From: Providencia huaxiensis
GTDB taxonomy: Bacteria > Pseudomonadota > Gammaproteobacteria > Enterobacterales > Enterobacteriaceae
Length of the DNA: 64,000 nt
Direction of reading: 5' to 3'
Assembly: GCF_002843235.3 (NCBI RefSeq)
Contig: NZ_CP031123.2
Location: forward strand, 1,922,001 to 1,986,000
Below are positions 30,884 through 41,354 of the stretch, piece after piece. Each line of letters opens with the position of its first letter. Within the stretch, counting starts at the first letter, position 1. The position numbers were made by a program, and so were the translations under genes. Below the pieces are notes generated by a model that saw only the letters and a list, made by a program, of their open reading frames with translations, made no database searches and was not told the DNA's origin.

Positions 30884-31618
30884 TTAGATCATGTACATGC
30901 CACCATTGACATGCAATGTTTCACCTGTGATGTAAGCAGCTTCATCAGAAGCTAAAAACGCTACAGCACTGGCAATTTCTTGTGCATCACCCAGTCTATC
31001 CGCAGGAACCTGAGATAAAATGCCTGCACGCTGTTCATCTGTCAATGCTTTAGTCATATCAGTTTCGATAAAACCAGGTGCAACGACGTTGACAGTAATA
31101 CCACGAGAAGCGACTTCACGAGCCAATGATTTGCTAAAACCAATCAACCCTGCTTTCGCTGCTGCATAGTTAGTTTGCCCCGCATTTCCCATTACACCAA
31201 CAACGGATGCAATTGAAATAATACGTCCACAACGTTTTTTCATCATGGCACGCAAAACGGATTTAGACAAACGGTAAACGGATGAAAGATTAGTGTCAAT
31301 GATATCTTGCCATTCATCTTCTTTCATACGCATCAATAGGTTATCACGAGTGATACCTGCATTATTAATCAAAATATCAATTTCACCAAATTCTTCGCGG
31401 ATTTTGGTCAAAGTTTCTTCGATTGATGCTGTATCAGTCACGTTTAACGCTAAACCTTTACCTTTACCATCAAGATAAGCGGTAATGGCTTCTGCGCCTT
31501 TTTCGCTGGTTGCTGTTCCGATAACAGTAGCACCACGAGCAATTAGAGTTAAAGCAATCGCTTTACCAATTCCACGACTCGCGCCTGTTACCAGTGCAAT
31601 TTTTCCTTCAAAGCTCAT
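30884..31618 (-). CDS. fabG: 3-oxoacyl-ACP reductase
   Basis: NADPH-dependent SDR, 244 aa. TGASRGIGKAIA glycine motif, NNAGIT, catalytic Ser and YAAAKAG. It starts 7 bp after fabD. Confidence 0.97.
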   Translation of the reverse strand: MSFEGKIALVTGASRGIGKAIALTLIARGATVIGTATSEKGAEAITAYLDGKGKGLALNVTDTASIEETLTKIREEFGEIDILINNAGITRDNLLMRMKEDEWQDIIDTNLSSVYRLSKSVLRAMMKKRCGRIISIASVVGVMGNAGQTNYAAAKAGLIGFSKSLAREVASRGITVNVVAPGFIETDMTKALTDEQRAGILSQVPADRLGDAQEIASAVAFLASDEAAYITGETLHVNGGMYMI

Positions 31619-31625
31619 GTCGTCC

Positions 31626-32558
31626 TCAGCTATTTTCTAAAGCAGTGCTTAATGATACAGGATCATTGACTGCAACGGCAGTTAATTTAGAGACAATTCG
31701 CTTGGTAAGACCAGTCAATACTTTCCCTGGGCCTACTTCAATTAGATGTTCAACACCTTGATCTGCCATCAATTCTACTGTTTCCGTCCAGCGTACTGGA
31801 TTATACAGTTGACGGACTAAAGCATCACGAATATTTTGTGCCGATTTCTCAATTTTAACATCAACATTGTTAATAACTGGATAGCCTGGCTCACAAAAAT
31901 CAATTTTTTCTAACGCTTCGGCTAATTTATCAGCAGCTGGCTTCATTAATGCACAATGTGAAGGTACGCTAACGGATAATGGCAATGCACGTTTTGCACC
32001 CGCTTCTTTACATGCGACACCCGCACGTTCAACGGCCGCTTTTTCACCCGCAATCACAACTTGGCCCGGTGAATTAAAATTAACCGGTGAAACCACTTGA
32101 CCTTGAGAGGCTTCTTGGCAGGCTTTTTCAATTGATTCGTTATCTAAACCAATGATGGCATACATTGCACCAGTGCCTTCAGGAACCGCTTCTTGCATGA
32201 GTTTCCCGCGCAATTCGACCAATTTAATCGCTTGTTTAAAGTCGATAACACCGGCACAAACTAAAGCTGAATACTCCCCAAGGCTGTGGCCTGCCATGAT
32301 TGTAGGCATTACGCCATTTTTTTCTTTCCAAACACGGAAAATCGCCACAGACGCTGCTAATAAAGCAGGCTGTGTTTGCCATGTTTTATTTAATTCTTCT
32401 TCTGGCCCATTTTGTACTAACGCCCAGAGATCGTAACCCAATGCTTCCGATGCTTCAGCGAATGTTTGCTCAACCAACTGATTTTCTTCAGCCAGTGCCG
32501 CTAACATACCTAAAGACTGAGAACCCTGCCCGGGAAATACCATAGCAAATTGTGTCAT
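31626..32558 (-). CDS. fabD: Malonyl-CoA:ACP transacylase
   Basis: Supplies malonyl-ACP for elongation, 310 aa. The nucleophile Ser is in GHSLGEYSALV; catalytic His in VPSHCALM. It lies 18 bp after fabH. Confidence 0.97.
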   Translation of the reverse strand: MTQFAMVFPGQGSQSLGMLAALAEENQLVEQTFAEASEALGYDLWALVQNGPEEELNKTWQTQPALLAASVAIFRVWKEKNGVMPTIMAGHSLGEYSALVCAGVIDFKQAIKLVELRGKLMQEAVPEGTGAMYAIIGLDNESIEKACQEASQGQVVSPVNFNSPGQVVIAGEKAAVERAGVACKEAGAKRALPLSVSVPSHCALMKPAADKLAEALEKIDFCEPGYPVINNVDVKIEKSAQNIRDALVRQLYNPVRWTETVELMADQGVEHLIEVGPGKVLTGLTKRIVSKLTAVAVNDPVSLSTALENS

Positions 32559-32576
32559 GTCTATTTTCTCAGTTAA

Positions 32577-33533
32577 TTAAAAACGAACCAATGCAGAGCC
32601 CCAAGTGAAACCACCACCGAAGGCTTCTAAAAGCACAAGTTGACCACGCTGAATACGGCCATCGCGCACCGCTTCATCCAACGCTGTAGGAACTGATGCT
32701 GCAGAAGTATTACCGTGACGGTCTAATGTGACAACGACTTTATCCATTGTCATATCTAATTTTTTTGCCGTCGCAGAAATAATTCTTAAATTTGCTTGAT
32801 GTGGGACTAGCCAATCAAGTTCTTCTTTCGCAATGCCGCTCTGTGCTAATGTCTCATCAACAATATGAGCTAATTCGCGCACTGCAACCTTAAAGACCTC
32901 GTTACCTGTCATGGTTAAATATGCAGGGTCTTCAGAACAACGGCTACGGTTAGGTAATGTGAGTAAATCCCCATAACGGCCATCGGCATGTAAATGTGTC
33001 GAAATAATACCCGGTTCTTCAGATTCACCAATAACAACAGCCCCTGCCGCATCACCAAATAAAATAATCGTGCCACGGTCTGCTGGGTCTAATGTTTTAG
33101 ATAATGCATCGGCACCAATCACTAATGCTTTTTTGGTCATACCCGTTTTGACGAATTGATCAGCAATACTAATTGCATAGGTAAAACCTGCACATGCGGC
33201 TGCAACATCAAATGCGGCACAATCTTGAATGCCAAGCATTTGTTGGATTTGGCAAGCTGCACTAGGAAAAGCGTGAGTTGCTGATGTGGTTGCAACGATA
33301 ATCAAGCCAATGTCAGTTGCATCAACTTGCGCCATGCTTAAAGCATTCTTCGCCGCATGAAACCCCATCACTGAGACACTTTCGTCTTCGTTGGCAATTC
33401 GTCTTTCATGTATGCCAGTGCGTGTCACAATCCATTCATCAGAAGTATCAACCATTTTTTCCAGATCAGCATTGGTACGTACTTGTGCTGGTAAGTAGCT
33501 GCCGGTTCCTAAGATTTTACTGTACATAGCCAT
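32577..33533 (-). CDS. fabH: 3-oxoacyl-ACP synthase III
   Basis: Initiating condensing enzyme (acetyl-CoA plus malonyl-ACP), 318 aa. Cys-His-Asn triad seen in [19 protein letters not shown] and RHGNTSAA. The family usually starts at the second methionine (33527). The plsX stop lies just upstream; an AGGAG lies 13 nt before the first ATG. Confidence 0.96.
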   Translation of the reverse strand: MAMYSKILGTGSYLPAQVRTNADLEKMVDTSDEWIVTRTGIHERRIANEDESVSVMGFHAAKNALSMAQVDATDIGLIIVATTSATHAFPSAACQIQQMLGIQDCAAFDVAAACAGFTYAISIADQFVKTGMTKKALVIGADALSKTLDPADRGTIILFGDAAGAVVIGESEEPGIISTHLHADGRYGDLLTLPNRSRCSEDPAYLTMTGNEVFKVAVRELAHIVDETLAQSGIAKEELDWLVPHQANLRIISATAKKLDMTMDKVVVTLDRHGNTSAASVPTALDEAVRDGRIQRGQLVLLEAFGGGFTWGSALVRF

Positions 33534-33536
33534 AGG

Positions 33537-34577
33537 TTATTGATCACTCCTGGGCAAAACAATATTTAGTCGCGCTGTTATTCTTTCTGGGACTTGTTTT
33601 TCAACAGCTTGTACTGCGCGGTCAATAGCCGCTTTAAAAGCGCCTTCATTCGCTGCACCGTGACTCTTGATGACAATACCTTTTAATCCTAACAGAGTCG
33701 CACCGTTATACTGGTCGGGGTTCATGTCCCCAAAACGTTTCATTAAACGTTTTTTTAACCATTTTTTCGCTAGTTGCATAAACCAACTGCTTTTTTTATG
33801 TTGATCACCGGTCGATTTTATCAATGAAAGAATGACGCGTATTACGCCTTCCATCGTCTTCAATGAGACATTACCTGCGAAGCCGTCACACACTAACACA
33901 TCGGTTTTACCTGTCAGTAACTCGTTACCTTCTACATAACCAATGTAGTTAATTGATGTCGTTTCTTTTAATACTGAGGCGGCTTCGCGGATATTATCCA
34001 ACCCTTTACTCTCTTCTTCGCCAATATTCAGTAACGCAACTCTCGGTTTAGAAATGTTAACCACTTCCTCAGCCATCACGGAACCCATTACGGCAAATTG
34101 GACGAGCATATCACTACTACAGTTAACATTAGCGCCTAAATCTAGCACTACTGTTTGGCTTTTTTGCTGATTAGGTAAGATTGTCATTAGCGCTGGGCGC
34201 TCAATCCCCTCTATAGACTTTAGCATTAATTTCGCTAAGCCCATCAGCGCACCCGTATTCCCTGCACTCACGCACGCTTGTGCCTGCCCTGTCTTCACTA
34301 ACTCTAAGGCCACTCGCATCGATGTTCCTTTACTTTGCCTTATCGCGTTTGATGGTTTTGCATCGTTTGCGATAATGCCGTCTGCAGGAATAATTTCGAC
34401 ACGCGAAATTTGCTCAGCACTTTGATGTGCAAGCAAAGGTTGAATGGCTTCGGGTTGACCGACAAGCAGTAATTTGAGTGCTGGATTAGATGCCAGTGCC
34501 TGCAATGCAGCAGGCACCGTGACGCGGGGACCAACATCCCCGCCCATAGCATCTAACGCAATGGTTAGATTAGCCAA
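33537..34577 (-). CDS. plsX: Phosphate acyltransferase PlsX
   Basis: Makes acyl-phosphate from acyl-ACP, linking fatty acid and phospholipid synthesis. 346 aa. The N-terminal [21 protein letters not shown] is the family hallmark. It starts 12 bp after rpmF, the conserved pairing. Confidence 0.96.
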   Translation of the reverse strand: MANLTIALDAMGGDVGPRVTVPAALQALASNPALKLLLVGQPEAIQPLLAHQSAEQISRVEIIPADGIIANDAKPSNAIRQSKGTSMRVALELVKTGQAQACVSAGNTGALMGLAKLMLKSIEGIERPALMTILPNQQKSQTVVLDLGANVNCSSDMLVQFAVMGSVMAEEVVNISKPRVALLNIGEEESKGLDNIREAASVLKETTSINYIGYVEGNELLTGKTDVLVCDGFAGNVSLKTMEGVIRVILSLIKSTGDQHKKSSWFMQLAKKWLKKRLMKRFGDMNPDQYNGATLLGLKGIVIKSHGAANEGAFKAAIDRAVQAVEKQVPERITARLNIVLPRSDQ

Positions 34578-34589
34578 GGTAACAACAAA

Positions 34590-34760
34590 CTACTTGTTGA
34601 TAACCTTACGGCCACGGTAGTAACCATCTGCAGTCACATGGTGACGCAGGTGAGTTTCACCGGAAGTTTTATCTACAGAAACTAGGGTTGCAGTCAGTGC
34701 ATCATGTGAACGACGCATACCGCGTTTTGAACGAGTTGGTTTATTCTGTTGTACGGCCAT
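34590..34760 (-). CDS. rpmF: 50S ribosomal protein L32
   Basis: Read directly from the minus strand: 56 aa starting [20 protein letters not shown] and ending in [11 protein letters not shown]. This is one residue shorter than E. coli L32, from a small gap near TATLVSV. 12 bp after yceD, 12 bp before plsX. Confidence 0.97.
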   Translation of the reverse strand: MAVQQNKPTRSKRGMRRSHDALTATLVSVDKTSGETHLRHHVTADGYYRGRKVINK

Positions 34761-34772
34761 TGACCTTACTCC

Positions 34773-35297
34773 TTAAGTACTTTTCTTTAAACTGGCTAAT
34801 ACGGCAAATGGGTTTGGTTTTTCTGCCTCAGGAGGCAGTTCACCATACACCATGTCCGCTACGGACACTTCACAGTGTTCAGAATCATGAACCGGAACCA
34901 CTGGTAAGGATAGAATTATTTCATCTTCTATCATTCCCAGCAAATCTATTTCACCAAATTCATCAATTTGAATCGGTTCGTAGAGCTCCGGTAATGCTTC
35001 GGCCTTTTCGTCATTGACGACAGGACTAAAACAATACGATACGTAGGCATGATGCTTGAAATTTTTCCCGCAACGTTGGCATTGGAGGGTGAGATCCACA
35101 TCGGATTTCCCTTCGATAACCGTGAGTCGTTGTTTATCAATATTAAATGATAATTCGGTTTCTACATCACTGTCTACACTGACTACTGATTCGGCAATTC
35201 GTGTAACTTGCTCAGATGTATAACTCCCAACATAGTCGAGGTTTTTCTGAGCTGCACGCTGCGCATCGATAGTCAGGGGTAATTTTACCTTTTGCAT
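34773..35297 (-). CDS. yceD: DUF177-family protein YceD
   Basis: 174 aa with a CxxC pair in [10 protein letters not shown]. In other bacteria the family is implicated in ribosomal/23S rRNA accumulation; no exact activity. Its constant place before rpmF fits a ribosome role. First gene of the rpmF-plsX-fab run. Confidence 0.92.
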   Translation of the reverse strand: MQKVKLPLTIDAQRAAQKNLDYVGSYTSEQVTRIAESVVSVDSDVETELSFNIDKQRLTVIEGKSDVDLTLQCQRCGKNFKHHAYVSYCFSPVVNDEKAEALPELYEPIQIDEFGEIDLLGMIEDEIILSLPVVPVHDSEHCEVSVADMVYGELPPEAEKPNPFAVLASLKKST

Positions 35298-35338
35298 AAG
35301 GCGCGCATATTAACTTTGTAATGAGCTATAGTCAAAGA

Positions 35339-35383
35339 AAAAGGCGGGGTAAACTCGCCTTTTCACCAAAAAACCGTAGGTTT
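35339..35383 (-). terminator. Two tandem terminator-like hairpins upstream of yceD
   Basis: AAAAGGCG (35339-35346) pairs with CGCCTTTT (35356-35363), and on the minus strand a U-rich run TTTTTCTTTG follows, only 42 bp before the yceD ATG. AAAACC-GTA-GGTTTT lies at about 35369-35383. Since yceD and maf are divergent, a terminator here, aimed at yceD, suggests an attenuating leader. Confidence 0.45.
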
Positions 35384-35440
35384 TACGTTTTATAGTTTAA
35401 AATGAGTTAACCCTTTTGGCTACGAGTTTCGAGAAAAATC

Positions 35441-36028
35441 ATGAAATCGATTATTTTGGCGTCAACTTCGACATACCGACAAGCCCTATTAAAAAAGTTG
35501 GGATTACCTTTTTTAGCAGCGGCACCCAATATTGATGAGTCCCCTATATTAAATGAGTCAGCTCAAGCTTTAGTCATGCGTTTATCTCATGCAAAGGCTA
35601 GCGCACTCTCTGCTCAATACCCTCAGCATCTGGTAATTGGTTCTGATCAAGTTTGTGTTATTGATAATAAAATTATAGGAAAACCACATAATTTTGATAA
35701 TGCGTTTCAACAACTTCAATCTGCGTCAGGGAATAAGGTTACTTTTTATACTGGCTTATGTTTGCTTGATACTGAAACAGGTAAGTTTAATGTTGAGTGT
35801 GAACTATTTCATGTTCATTTCAGGCAACTATCTGATGAGGAAATCACTAATTACTTACTCAAAGATGAGCCTTATCAATGTGCTGGAAGTTTTAAATCAG
35901 AGGGGTTAGGGATCAGTTTATTTGAACGTTTAGAAGGACGTGACCCTAATACATTAGTTGGGCTTCCACTTATCTTATTACTCGAGATGTTACGTCAACA
36001 CCAAGTCAACCCATTACTTAGTCTCTAA
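35441..36028 (+). CDS. yceF: 7-methyl-GTP pyrophosphatase (Maf-like YceF)
   Basis: House-cleaning nucleotide pyrophosphatase of the Maf family, 195 aa. Motifs are the N-terminal [18 protein letters not shown] and the metal Asp in [10 protein letters not shown]. Synteny with rluC and yceD identifies the YceF branch. A perfect 15-bp tandem duplication spans its stop codon (36020-36049) and gives a second in-frame stop. Confidence 0.93.
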   Translation: MKSIILASTSTYRQALLKKLGLPFLAAAPNIDESPILNESAQALVMRLSHAKASALSAQYPQHLVIGSDQVCVIDNKIIGKPHNFDNAFQQLQSASGNKVTFYTGLCLLDTETGKFNVECELFHVHFRQLSDEEITNYLLKDEPYQCAGSFKSEGLGISLFERLEGRDPNTLVGLPLILLLEMLRQHQVNPLLSL

Positions 36029-36049
36029 CTATTTAGTCTCTAACTATTT
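36020..36049. repeat. 15-bp tandem duplication over the yceF stop
   Basis: The unit AGTCTCTAACTATTT occurs twice without change (36020-36034 and 36035-36049). It includes the TAA stop, so the second copy has a reserve stop in the same frame. Confidence 0.9.
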
Positions 36050-36051
36050 AT

Positions 36052-36076
36052 ACTGGCAGGAAAAACCTGCCAGTTA
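36052..36076. terminator. Terminator between yceF and rluC
   Basis: ACTGGCAGG (36052-36060) pairs with CCTGCCAGT (36066-36074) around AAAAA, between convergent genes. Confidence 0.75.
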
Positions 36077-36086
36077 ATTAAATGAC

Positions 36087-37046
36087 TTACTTTTCTGCTT
36101 TACGGCTACGCAGTATTTTTAGGCAGTGATTCAACTGGCTATCTAATGGAGCGTGCAACCGCATCTCTTCACCCGTTTTAGGATGCGTAAATTTCAGTGC
36201 GCTCGCATGCAAAAATAAACGATTCAAACCTGTTCCTGTCAGTTGGCTATCAAATTGTTTGTCACCGTAACGGTCATCAAACGCAATTGGATGCCCTGCA
36301 TAAAGGGTATGTACGCGAATTTGATGGGTACGTCCTGTGACGGGGCTCGCTTTTACTAAGGTTGCATTATCAAATCGTTCTTCCACTTTAAAGCGCGTCT
36401 CTGATGGTTTTCCTTCGCTACTCACTTTTACAACGCGCTCACCACTTTGTAGAATATTTTTGAGTAAAGGCGCTTGGACAACTTTCATATGTGACTGCCA
36501 GTTGCCTCTTACCAATGCTAAATAATCTTTTTGCATTTGTTTCAGACGTAATTGTTCATGTAGCGCCCGAAGTGCTGAGCGTTTTTTAGCCACCAACAAA
36601 ATGCCTGAGGTGTCTCTATCAAGACGATGAACCAATTCAAGAAAACGCGCTTCTGGGCGTAATGCTCTTAAGCCTTCGATAACACCAAAGCTTAAACCGC
36701 TTCCCCCATGAACGGCTGTACCAGACGGTTTATTCAGCACTAAGAGAACGTCATCTTCAAATAAAATGCAATTCGCTAATGCTGCGACCTTATCCAGCTT
36801 GGCAGAAACCGGGGCTGTTTCACGCTCAGCAACCCGAACAGGTGGAACGCGGACTTGGTCCCCTTCTGCCAATTTATATTCAGGCTTTATCCGCCCCTTG
36901 TTAACACGCACTTCCCCTTTGCGGATAATGCGATAAATCATACTTTTTGGGACACCCTTTAGTTTAGTGAGCAAAAAGTTATCGATACGTTGCCCAGCTT
37001 CGTCATCGCTGATGTCAATAAATTGAACTTGATTTTGTGTATTCAT
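36087..37046 (-). CDS. rluC: 23S rRNA pseudouridine synthase RluC
   Basis: Makes pseudouridines 955, 2504 and 2580 in 23S rRNA. 319 aa with an N-terminal S4 domain (about 18-75) and a RluA-type catalytic domain with the Asp in LVHRLDRDTSG. Divergent from rne, as in E. coli. Confidence 0.96.
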   Translation of the reverse strand: MNTQNQVQFIDISDDEAGQRIDNFLLTKLKGVPKSMIYRIIRKGEVRVNKGRIKPEYKLAEGDQVRVPPVRVAERETAPVSAKLDKVAALANCILFEDDVLLVLNKPSGTAVHGGSGLSFGVIEGLRALRPEARFLELVHRLDRDTSGILLVAKKRSALRALHEQLRLKQMQKDYLALVRGNWQSHMKVVQAPLLKNILQSGERVVKVSSEGKPSETRFKVEERFDNATLVKASPVTGRTHQIRVHTLYAGHPIAFDDRYGDKQFDSQLTGTGLNRLFLHASALKFTHPKTGEEMRLHAPLDSQLNHCLKILRSRKAEK

Positions 37047-37206
37047 TCGGGAATGCGTTAACTCTAATTGATTAAAATATGCTCTTATTCGCTTTCACTA
37101 TCATACCGACTCCACAAAATTTTTTATCTTTTTTTTTAATTTGGTTATTTTCTGCATGATTTATCCTATTTCTAAATAAAATTTCCATATAACTTCCGTA
37201 TCCACT

Positions 37207-37222
37207 TGCTATAATGGCTATG
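37207..37222 (+). promoter_or_regulatory. Extended -10 promoter of rne
   Basis: TGCTATAAT at 37207-37215 is a perfect extended -10. A start near 37222 would give a leader of about 367 nt. The E. coli rne leader, which mediates autoregulation, is 361 nt long as I recall. Confidence 0.7.
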
Positions 37223-37588
37223 GCAATGGAATAATATGAAGTTGCTGAGATGTTTAAAAAACGAAAGTTAACGTTTTATAGGATTTCTTATTTGATGGCG
37301 TAACAATGCAGCAATGGCGTAAGACATTTAGCAACATCAAATAAATTAGCGAGCAACGAATTTTGGCTTATTGGGTTAGGAACTTCCGTTTTCTTTAATA
37401 ACTTACGGCATCCTGATTAAGAACGCTGAATTTTTAATCTAAAAATCAGGTTCACCGAATACTGCGCGTCTCTATACGAACGACTGCCGCGAGGCAGACG
37501 GTTTTGTAAAAATCACGAGGCCATCGGTTTACAGTAGCTCTTTCTTTCGCTGCTCTTATTTAAAAGAAAATAATGAGTAAGTAATAAC
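37222..37588 (+). promoter_or_regulatory. Long 5' leader of rne (autoregulatory region)
   Basis: The stretch before rne is gene-free. It includes a hairpin CTGCC-gcga-GGCAG at 37484-37497 and U-rich single-stranded parts. In E. coli this leader binds RNase E and tunes its own mRNA decay; the matching length suggests the same here. The exact fold was not computed. Confidence 0.6.
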
Positions 37589-40500
37589 ATGAAAAGAATG
37601 CTAATAAACGCAACTCAACAGGAAGAGTTGCGTGTTGCCCTTGTTGACGGGCAACGCCTCTATGATTTGGATATTGAAAGTCCCGGTCATGAGCAAAAAA
37701 AGGCCAATATCTACAAAGGTAAAATCACCCGTATTGAACCTAGTCTTGAAGCTGCTTTTGTTGATTACGGCGCTGAAAGACACGGTTTCCTTCCTATCAA
37801 AGAAATCGCTCGTGAATACTTCCCAAGTAACTATCACTCTCAAGGCCGTCCTAACATTAAAGATGTGTTAAAAGAAGGCCAAGAAGTTATTGTTCAAGTG
37901 GATAAAGAAGAGCGTGGTAATAAAGGTGCAGCGTTAACAACCTTCATTAGCTTGGCAGGAAGTTACCTCGTTTTAATGCCTAATAACCCGCGTGCGGGTG
38001 GTATTTCACGCCGTATCGAAGGGGAAGACCGAACGGAATTAAAAGAAGCGCTGTCTTCTTTAGAAATCCCTGATGGCATGGGGTTAATCGTTCGCACCGC
38101 AGGTGTAGGTAAATCGGCAGAATCACTGCAACAAGATTTACTCTACCGTTTACGTCATTGGGAAGCTATTCAAAAAGCGGCTGAAAATCGCCCTGCACCG
38201 TTCCTAATTCACCAAGAAAGTAACGTTATTGTTCGTGCATTCCGCGATTACCTACGTCCAGATATTGGTGAGATCCTGATCGACAACCCGAAAGTTGTCG
38301 AAATGGCTCGTAACCATATCGAAGCTATTGGTCGTGGTGATTTTGCAAGTAAAATCAAACACTACAGTGGTGATGTTCCACTCTTTAGTCACTACCAAAT
38401 TGAATCGCAAATCGAATCTGCGTTCCAACGTGAAGTTCGCTTACCGTCTGGCGGTGCATTAGTCATTGATACCACGGAAGCGTTGACTGCTATCGATATC
38501 AACTCTTCACGCTCAACACGTGGTGGTGATATCGAAGAAACGGCGTTCAATACTAACTTAGAAGCAGCCGATGAAATTGCTCGTCAATTACGTCTACGTG
38601 ACTTAGGTGGTTTGATTGTTATCGACTTTATCGATATGACGCCAGTTAGGCATCAACGTGAAGTTGAAAACCGCTTACGTGAAGCTGTGCGCCAAGACCG
38701 TGCTCGTATTCAAATTGCCCGTATCTCTCGTTTTGGTTTATTGGAGATGTCACGTCAACGCTTGAGCCCTTCTTTAGGTGAATCAAGCCACCACGTATGC
38801 CCTCGCTGTACAGGAACGGGAACCATTCGTGACAACGAATCACTTTCTCTGTCTGTTCTTCGCCTTATTGAAGAAGAAGCGCTGAAAGAAAATACCCATG
38901 AGGTACATGCGATTGTTCCCGTACAAATTGCATCTTACCTATTGAATGAAAAACGCAAAGCGGTCAGTGATATCGAACAACGCCAAAGCCATGTTCGTGT
39001 TGTAGTTGTTCCTAATGACCAAATGCAAACTCCTCACTTCCACGTGATCCGTATCCGTAAAGGTGAAGAGGTAAATACTCTAAGCTATAACTTAGCTCAA
39101 TATCACGAGACAGAAACTTTAACGCAAAGTGATGAAACTGCTGCTGAGCGTAAAGTACCTGAGCAACCTGCAATTTCTGCTTTTGCACTGCAAGAGCCTG
39201 TTGATGCATCTACAACTGTTAAGTTAAAAGAAGCCTCTACAAAAGCGCCGGTTAAACCAGCAACAGCAGAACCAGCAAAACCAGGTTTATTTAGCAAAAT
39301 TGCTGCTTTCTTCAAGAACCTATTCGGTGAAGAAGAAAAAGTGGTAGAGAAGCCTGCACCAAAAAATCGTCATAATAATGATCGTCGTCGGAACAATGAT
39401 CGTCGCAATAATAATCGCCGTAATAATAATCGTCGTGACCGCGATGATAATGAAACACGCGACAATCGTGACAATCGTGACAATCGTGATAACCGCGACA
39501 ATCGCAATAACCGCAATGCCTCATCGGATGATGCGAATAATCGTAATAAAGGCCGTAATAATAAGAATACGAGCCAACAAGACGAACAAACAACTGAGAC
39601 TAACAATCGTGACAACCAGCAGCAACGTCGCGAGCAACGGACTGAGCGTCGCCGTCGCCAAGATGAAAAACGTCAACAGCAGGTGGCTAAAACCCAGCAA
39701 GATTCTCAGCAAAATAATGTTGAAGATGCAGTGGAAAAGGAAGAAGAACAACGTCCTGTTGCTCCTCGTCGTCAACGTCGTCAATTAGAGCAAAAAATTC
39801 GTGTTACTGATAACGAGCAGGTTATTGCTCCAGTTGAAACGACACCTGAAATAGCGCCTGCGCCAATTACTGCATTGCCTGCACCAATTGCCCCAGTGAG
39901 CCAAACTGAAGGTGAAGTACAAGCAGAAGAGCGTCAAAGCGCTGTGGCACAAACTGATGACGAAGAAAAGCAAGACACCATCATTCCACGTCGTTCACGT
40001 CGTTCACCACGTCATTTACGTGTCAGTGGGCAACGTCGTCGTCGCTACCGTGATGAACGTCATTTAACAAAATCACCAATGCCATTAGTTGCTGCAGTTG
40101 CCTCACCTGAGCTCGCATCTGGCAAAGTATTTATTCATTACCCGATTGCCCAGTCTCAACAAGAGAGCATGGCAATCATCACTAATGAAGAAATGCTTGA
40201 ACAACAAAGTGTTAATGAAGCTTCTGTAACTGAAACTGCAAATGTTACCGCGTCACAAAGTCATGTGACTGTTGCCCCTGTCGTCGCTGAAGACGTTAAA
40301 CTCGAGTCTCAGGACACGACTGTAGAAACTTCTTTAGTTAACGAACCAACCGCTGTCGAGCACATTGTTGAACCAGCTCCAGTTATTGTCGAAGAGAAAA
40401 CTGGTGTTTCGCAAGAAGTTGAAACCGTCGAAGCTGTAAAAGAAACTGTAGCAATAGTGGCTGACGTTATTGAGCCACAGGTTGAAATAGCTCAAACAGA

Positions 40501-40882
40501 AGTGGCTGAAAGCGTTACTATCGCGGACGAACAAACGGCGCCCGTTATTGTTAATGAAAAGGTCAATGACGTGGTTGAAGAAGTACAGCATGCTGAAGTT
40601 GCTGTCACTACATCAGTTGAGGTTGCCCGTATCGAGGAAGTTATCGAACCTGTTGCAGCGGTTGAGCCTGCTGCGGTAGCAAGCAGCCCAGCGGTCAGCT
40701 TACACAAACGCCATGCTTATTCTCCAATGACAAAAGCGCCAGCACCTACAACTGCCGCTGCACCATTTGAGATAACAGAGTATCAGCGTGAAGCCTCTAC
40801 CTTTGAAGGTAAAGGTGGCGCAGGTGGCCATGTTGCTTCAAACGTCGCAACCTCTGCAATGGCAAAACCATCTAGTCACTAA
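37589..40882 (+). CDS. rne: Ribonuclease E
   Basis: Essential endoribonuclease and degradosome scaffold, 1097 aa. The N-terminal half has an S1 domain (about 39-120), DNase I-like catalytic aspartates in TAIDINS and VIDFIDM, and the Zn-link CPRCTGTG near 405. The C-terminal half is disordered: membrane helix (about 565-583, [16 protein letters not shown]), an Arg/Asn-rich RNA-binding segment with a run of DNR triplets (about 620-640), the second Arg block [24 protein letters not shown], then a long acidic stretch and a C-terminal PNPase-site-like end ([10 protein letters not shown]). Strong terminator after. Confidence 0.97.
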   Translation: MKRMLINATQQEELRVALVDGQRLYDLDIESPGHEQKKANIYKGKITRIEPSLEAAFVDYGAERHGFLPIKEIAREYFPSNYHSQGRPNIKDVLKEGQEVIVQVDKEERGNKGAALTTFISLAGSYLVLMPNNPRAGGISRRIEGEDRTELKEALSSLEIPDGMGLIVRTAGVGKSAESLQQDLLYRLRHWEAIQKAAENRPAPFLIHQESNVIVRAFRDYLRPDIGEILIDNPKVVEMARNHIEAIGRGDFASKIKHYSGDVPLFSHYQIESQIESAFQREVRLPSGGALVIDTTEALTAIDINSSRSTRGGDIEETAFNTNLEAADEIARQLRLRDLGGLIVIDFIDMTPVRHQREVENRLREAVRQDRARIQIARISRFGLLEMSRQRLSPSLGESSHHVCPRCTGTGTIRDNESLSLSVLRLIEEEALKENTHEVHAIVPVQIASYLLNEKRKAVSDIEQRQSHVRVVVVPNDQMQTPHFHVIRIRKGEEVNTLSYNLAQYHETETLTQSDETAAERKVPEQPAISAFALQEPVDASTTVKLKEASTKAPVKPATAEPAKPGLFSKIAAFFKNLFGEEEKVVEKPAPKNRHNNDRRRNNDRRNNNRRNNNRRDRDDNETRDNRDNRDNRDNRDNRNNRNASSDDANNRNKGRNNKNTSQQDEQTTETNNRDNQQQRREQRTERRRRQDEKRQQQVAKTQQDSQQNNVEDAVEKEEEQRPVAPRRQRRQLEQKIRVTDNEQVIAPVETTPEIAPAPITALPAPIAPVSQTEGEVQAEERQSAVAQTDDEEKQDTIIPRRSRRSPRHLRVSGQRRRRYRDERHLTKSPMPLVAAVASPELASGKVFIHYPIAQSQQESMAIITNEEMLEQQSVNEASVTETANVTASQSHVTVAPVVAEDVKLESQDTTVETSLVNEPTAVEHIVEPAPVIVEEKTGVSQEVETVEAVKETVAIVADVIEPQVEIAQTEVAESVTIADEQTAPVIVNEKVNDVVEEVQHAEVAVTTSVEVARIEEVIEPVAAVEPAAVASSPAVSLHKRHAYSPMTKAPAPTTAAAPFEITEYQREASTFEGKGGAGGHVASNVATSAMAKPSSH

Positions 40883-40906
40883 AACTTAATAGTTTTAAAA
40901 CACCGA

Positions 40907-40938
40907 AGCCTTGATAGGAAACTATCAAGGCTTTTTTA
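40907..40938 (+). terminator. Terminator after rne
   Basis: AGCCTTGATAG pairs with CTATCAAGGCT around a GAAA tetraloop, followed by TTTTTATT. Confidence 0.93.
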
Positions 40939-41056
40939 TTACAATATAATTTAAAAATTTCATCACCTCGTCGTTTTTTTACATTGTATTCTCACCCAAT
41001 TCATGTTTATATTACTGTGTTTTTGTACAGTTTATTTATAAAGAAAAGGGAAATCC

Positions 41057-41347
41057 ATGTTAAAAGTCATTGCGGAAGATTTTATTAAAACTGAGGCGAT
41101 TGAAATAGTTATGCCACTATATCGTGAATTAGTCGCTGCAACCAAACAAGAACCATTGTGTATCAGTTACGACCTTTACGTTGACCAAAAAGATCCGGGG
41201 CACTTTATTTTTATCGAGGAGTGGCCGAATCAAGAAGCGCTAGATATTCACTGTGCCAGCGAACATTTTCAGCGCCTTGTTCCGCTCATAAATAGCTATA
41301 AGCGGTCGGACCCTATTATCAAACTGATGAATGGTGCGTTTGAATAA
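41057..41347 (+). CDS. Antibiotic biosynthesis monooxygenase-fold protein (YgiN-like)
   Basis: 96-aa ABM-domain protein. The layout (LKVIAEDFIK, CISYDLYVDQKDPGHFIFIEEW, the LDIHCASEHFQRL helix) fits ABM family quinol monooxygenases such as YgiN. Substrate is uncertain. AAAAGGGA ribosome site precedes the ATG. An ERIC array begins 7 bp after its stop. Confidence 0.85.
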   Translation: MLKVIAEDFIKTEAIEIVMPLYRELVAATKQEPLCISYDLYVDQKDPGHFIFIEEWPNQEALDIHCASEHFQRLVPLINSYKRSDPIIKLMNGAFE

Positions 41348-41354
41348 GCGCATT

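Noticed and set aside
39312..39788. Several open frames antisense to the rne repeat region
   Set aside because: Low-complexity Arg/Asn codons create them; no ribosome sites and no family match.
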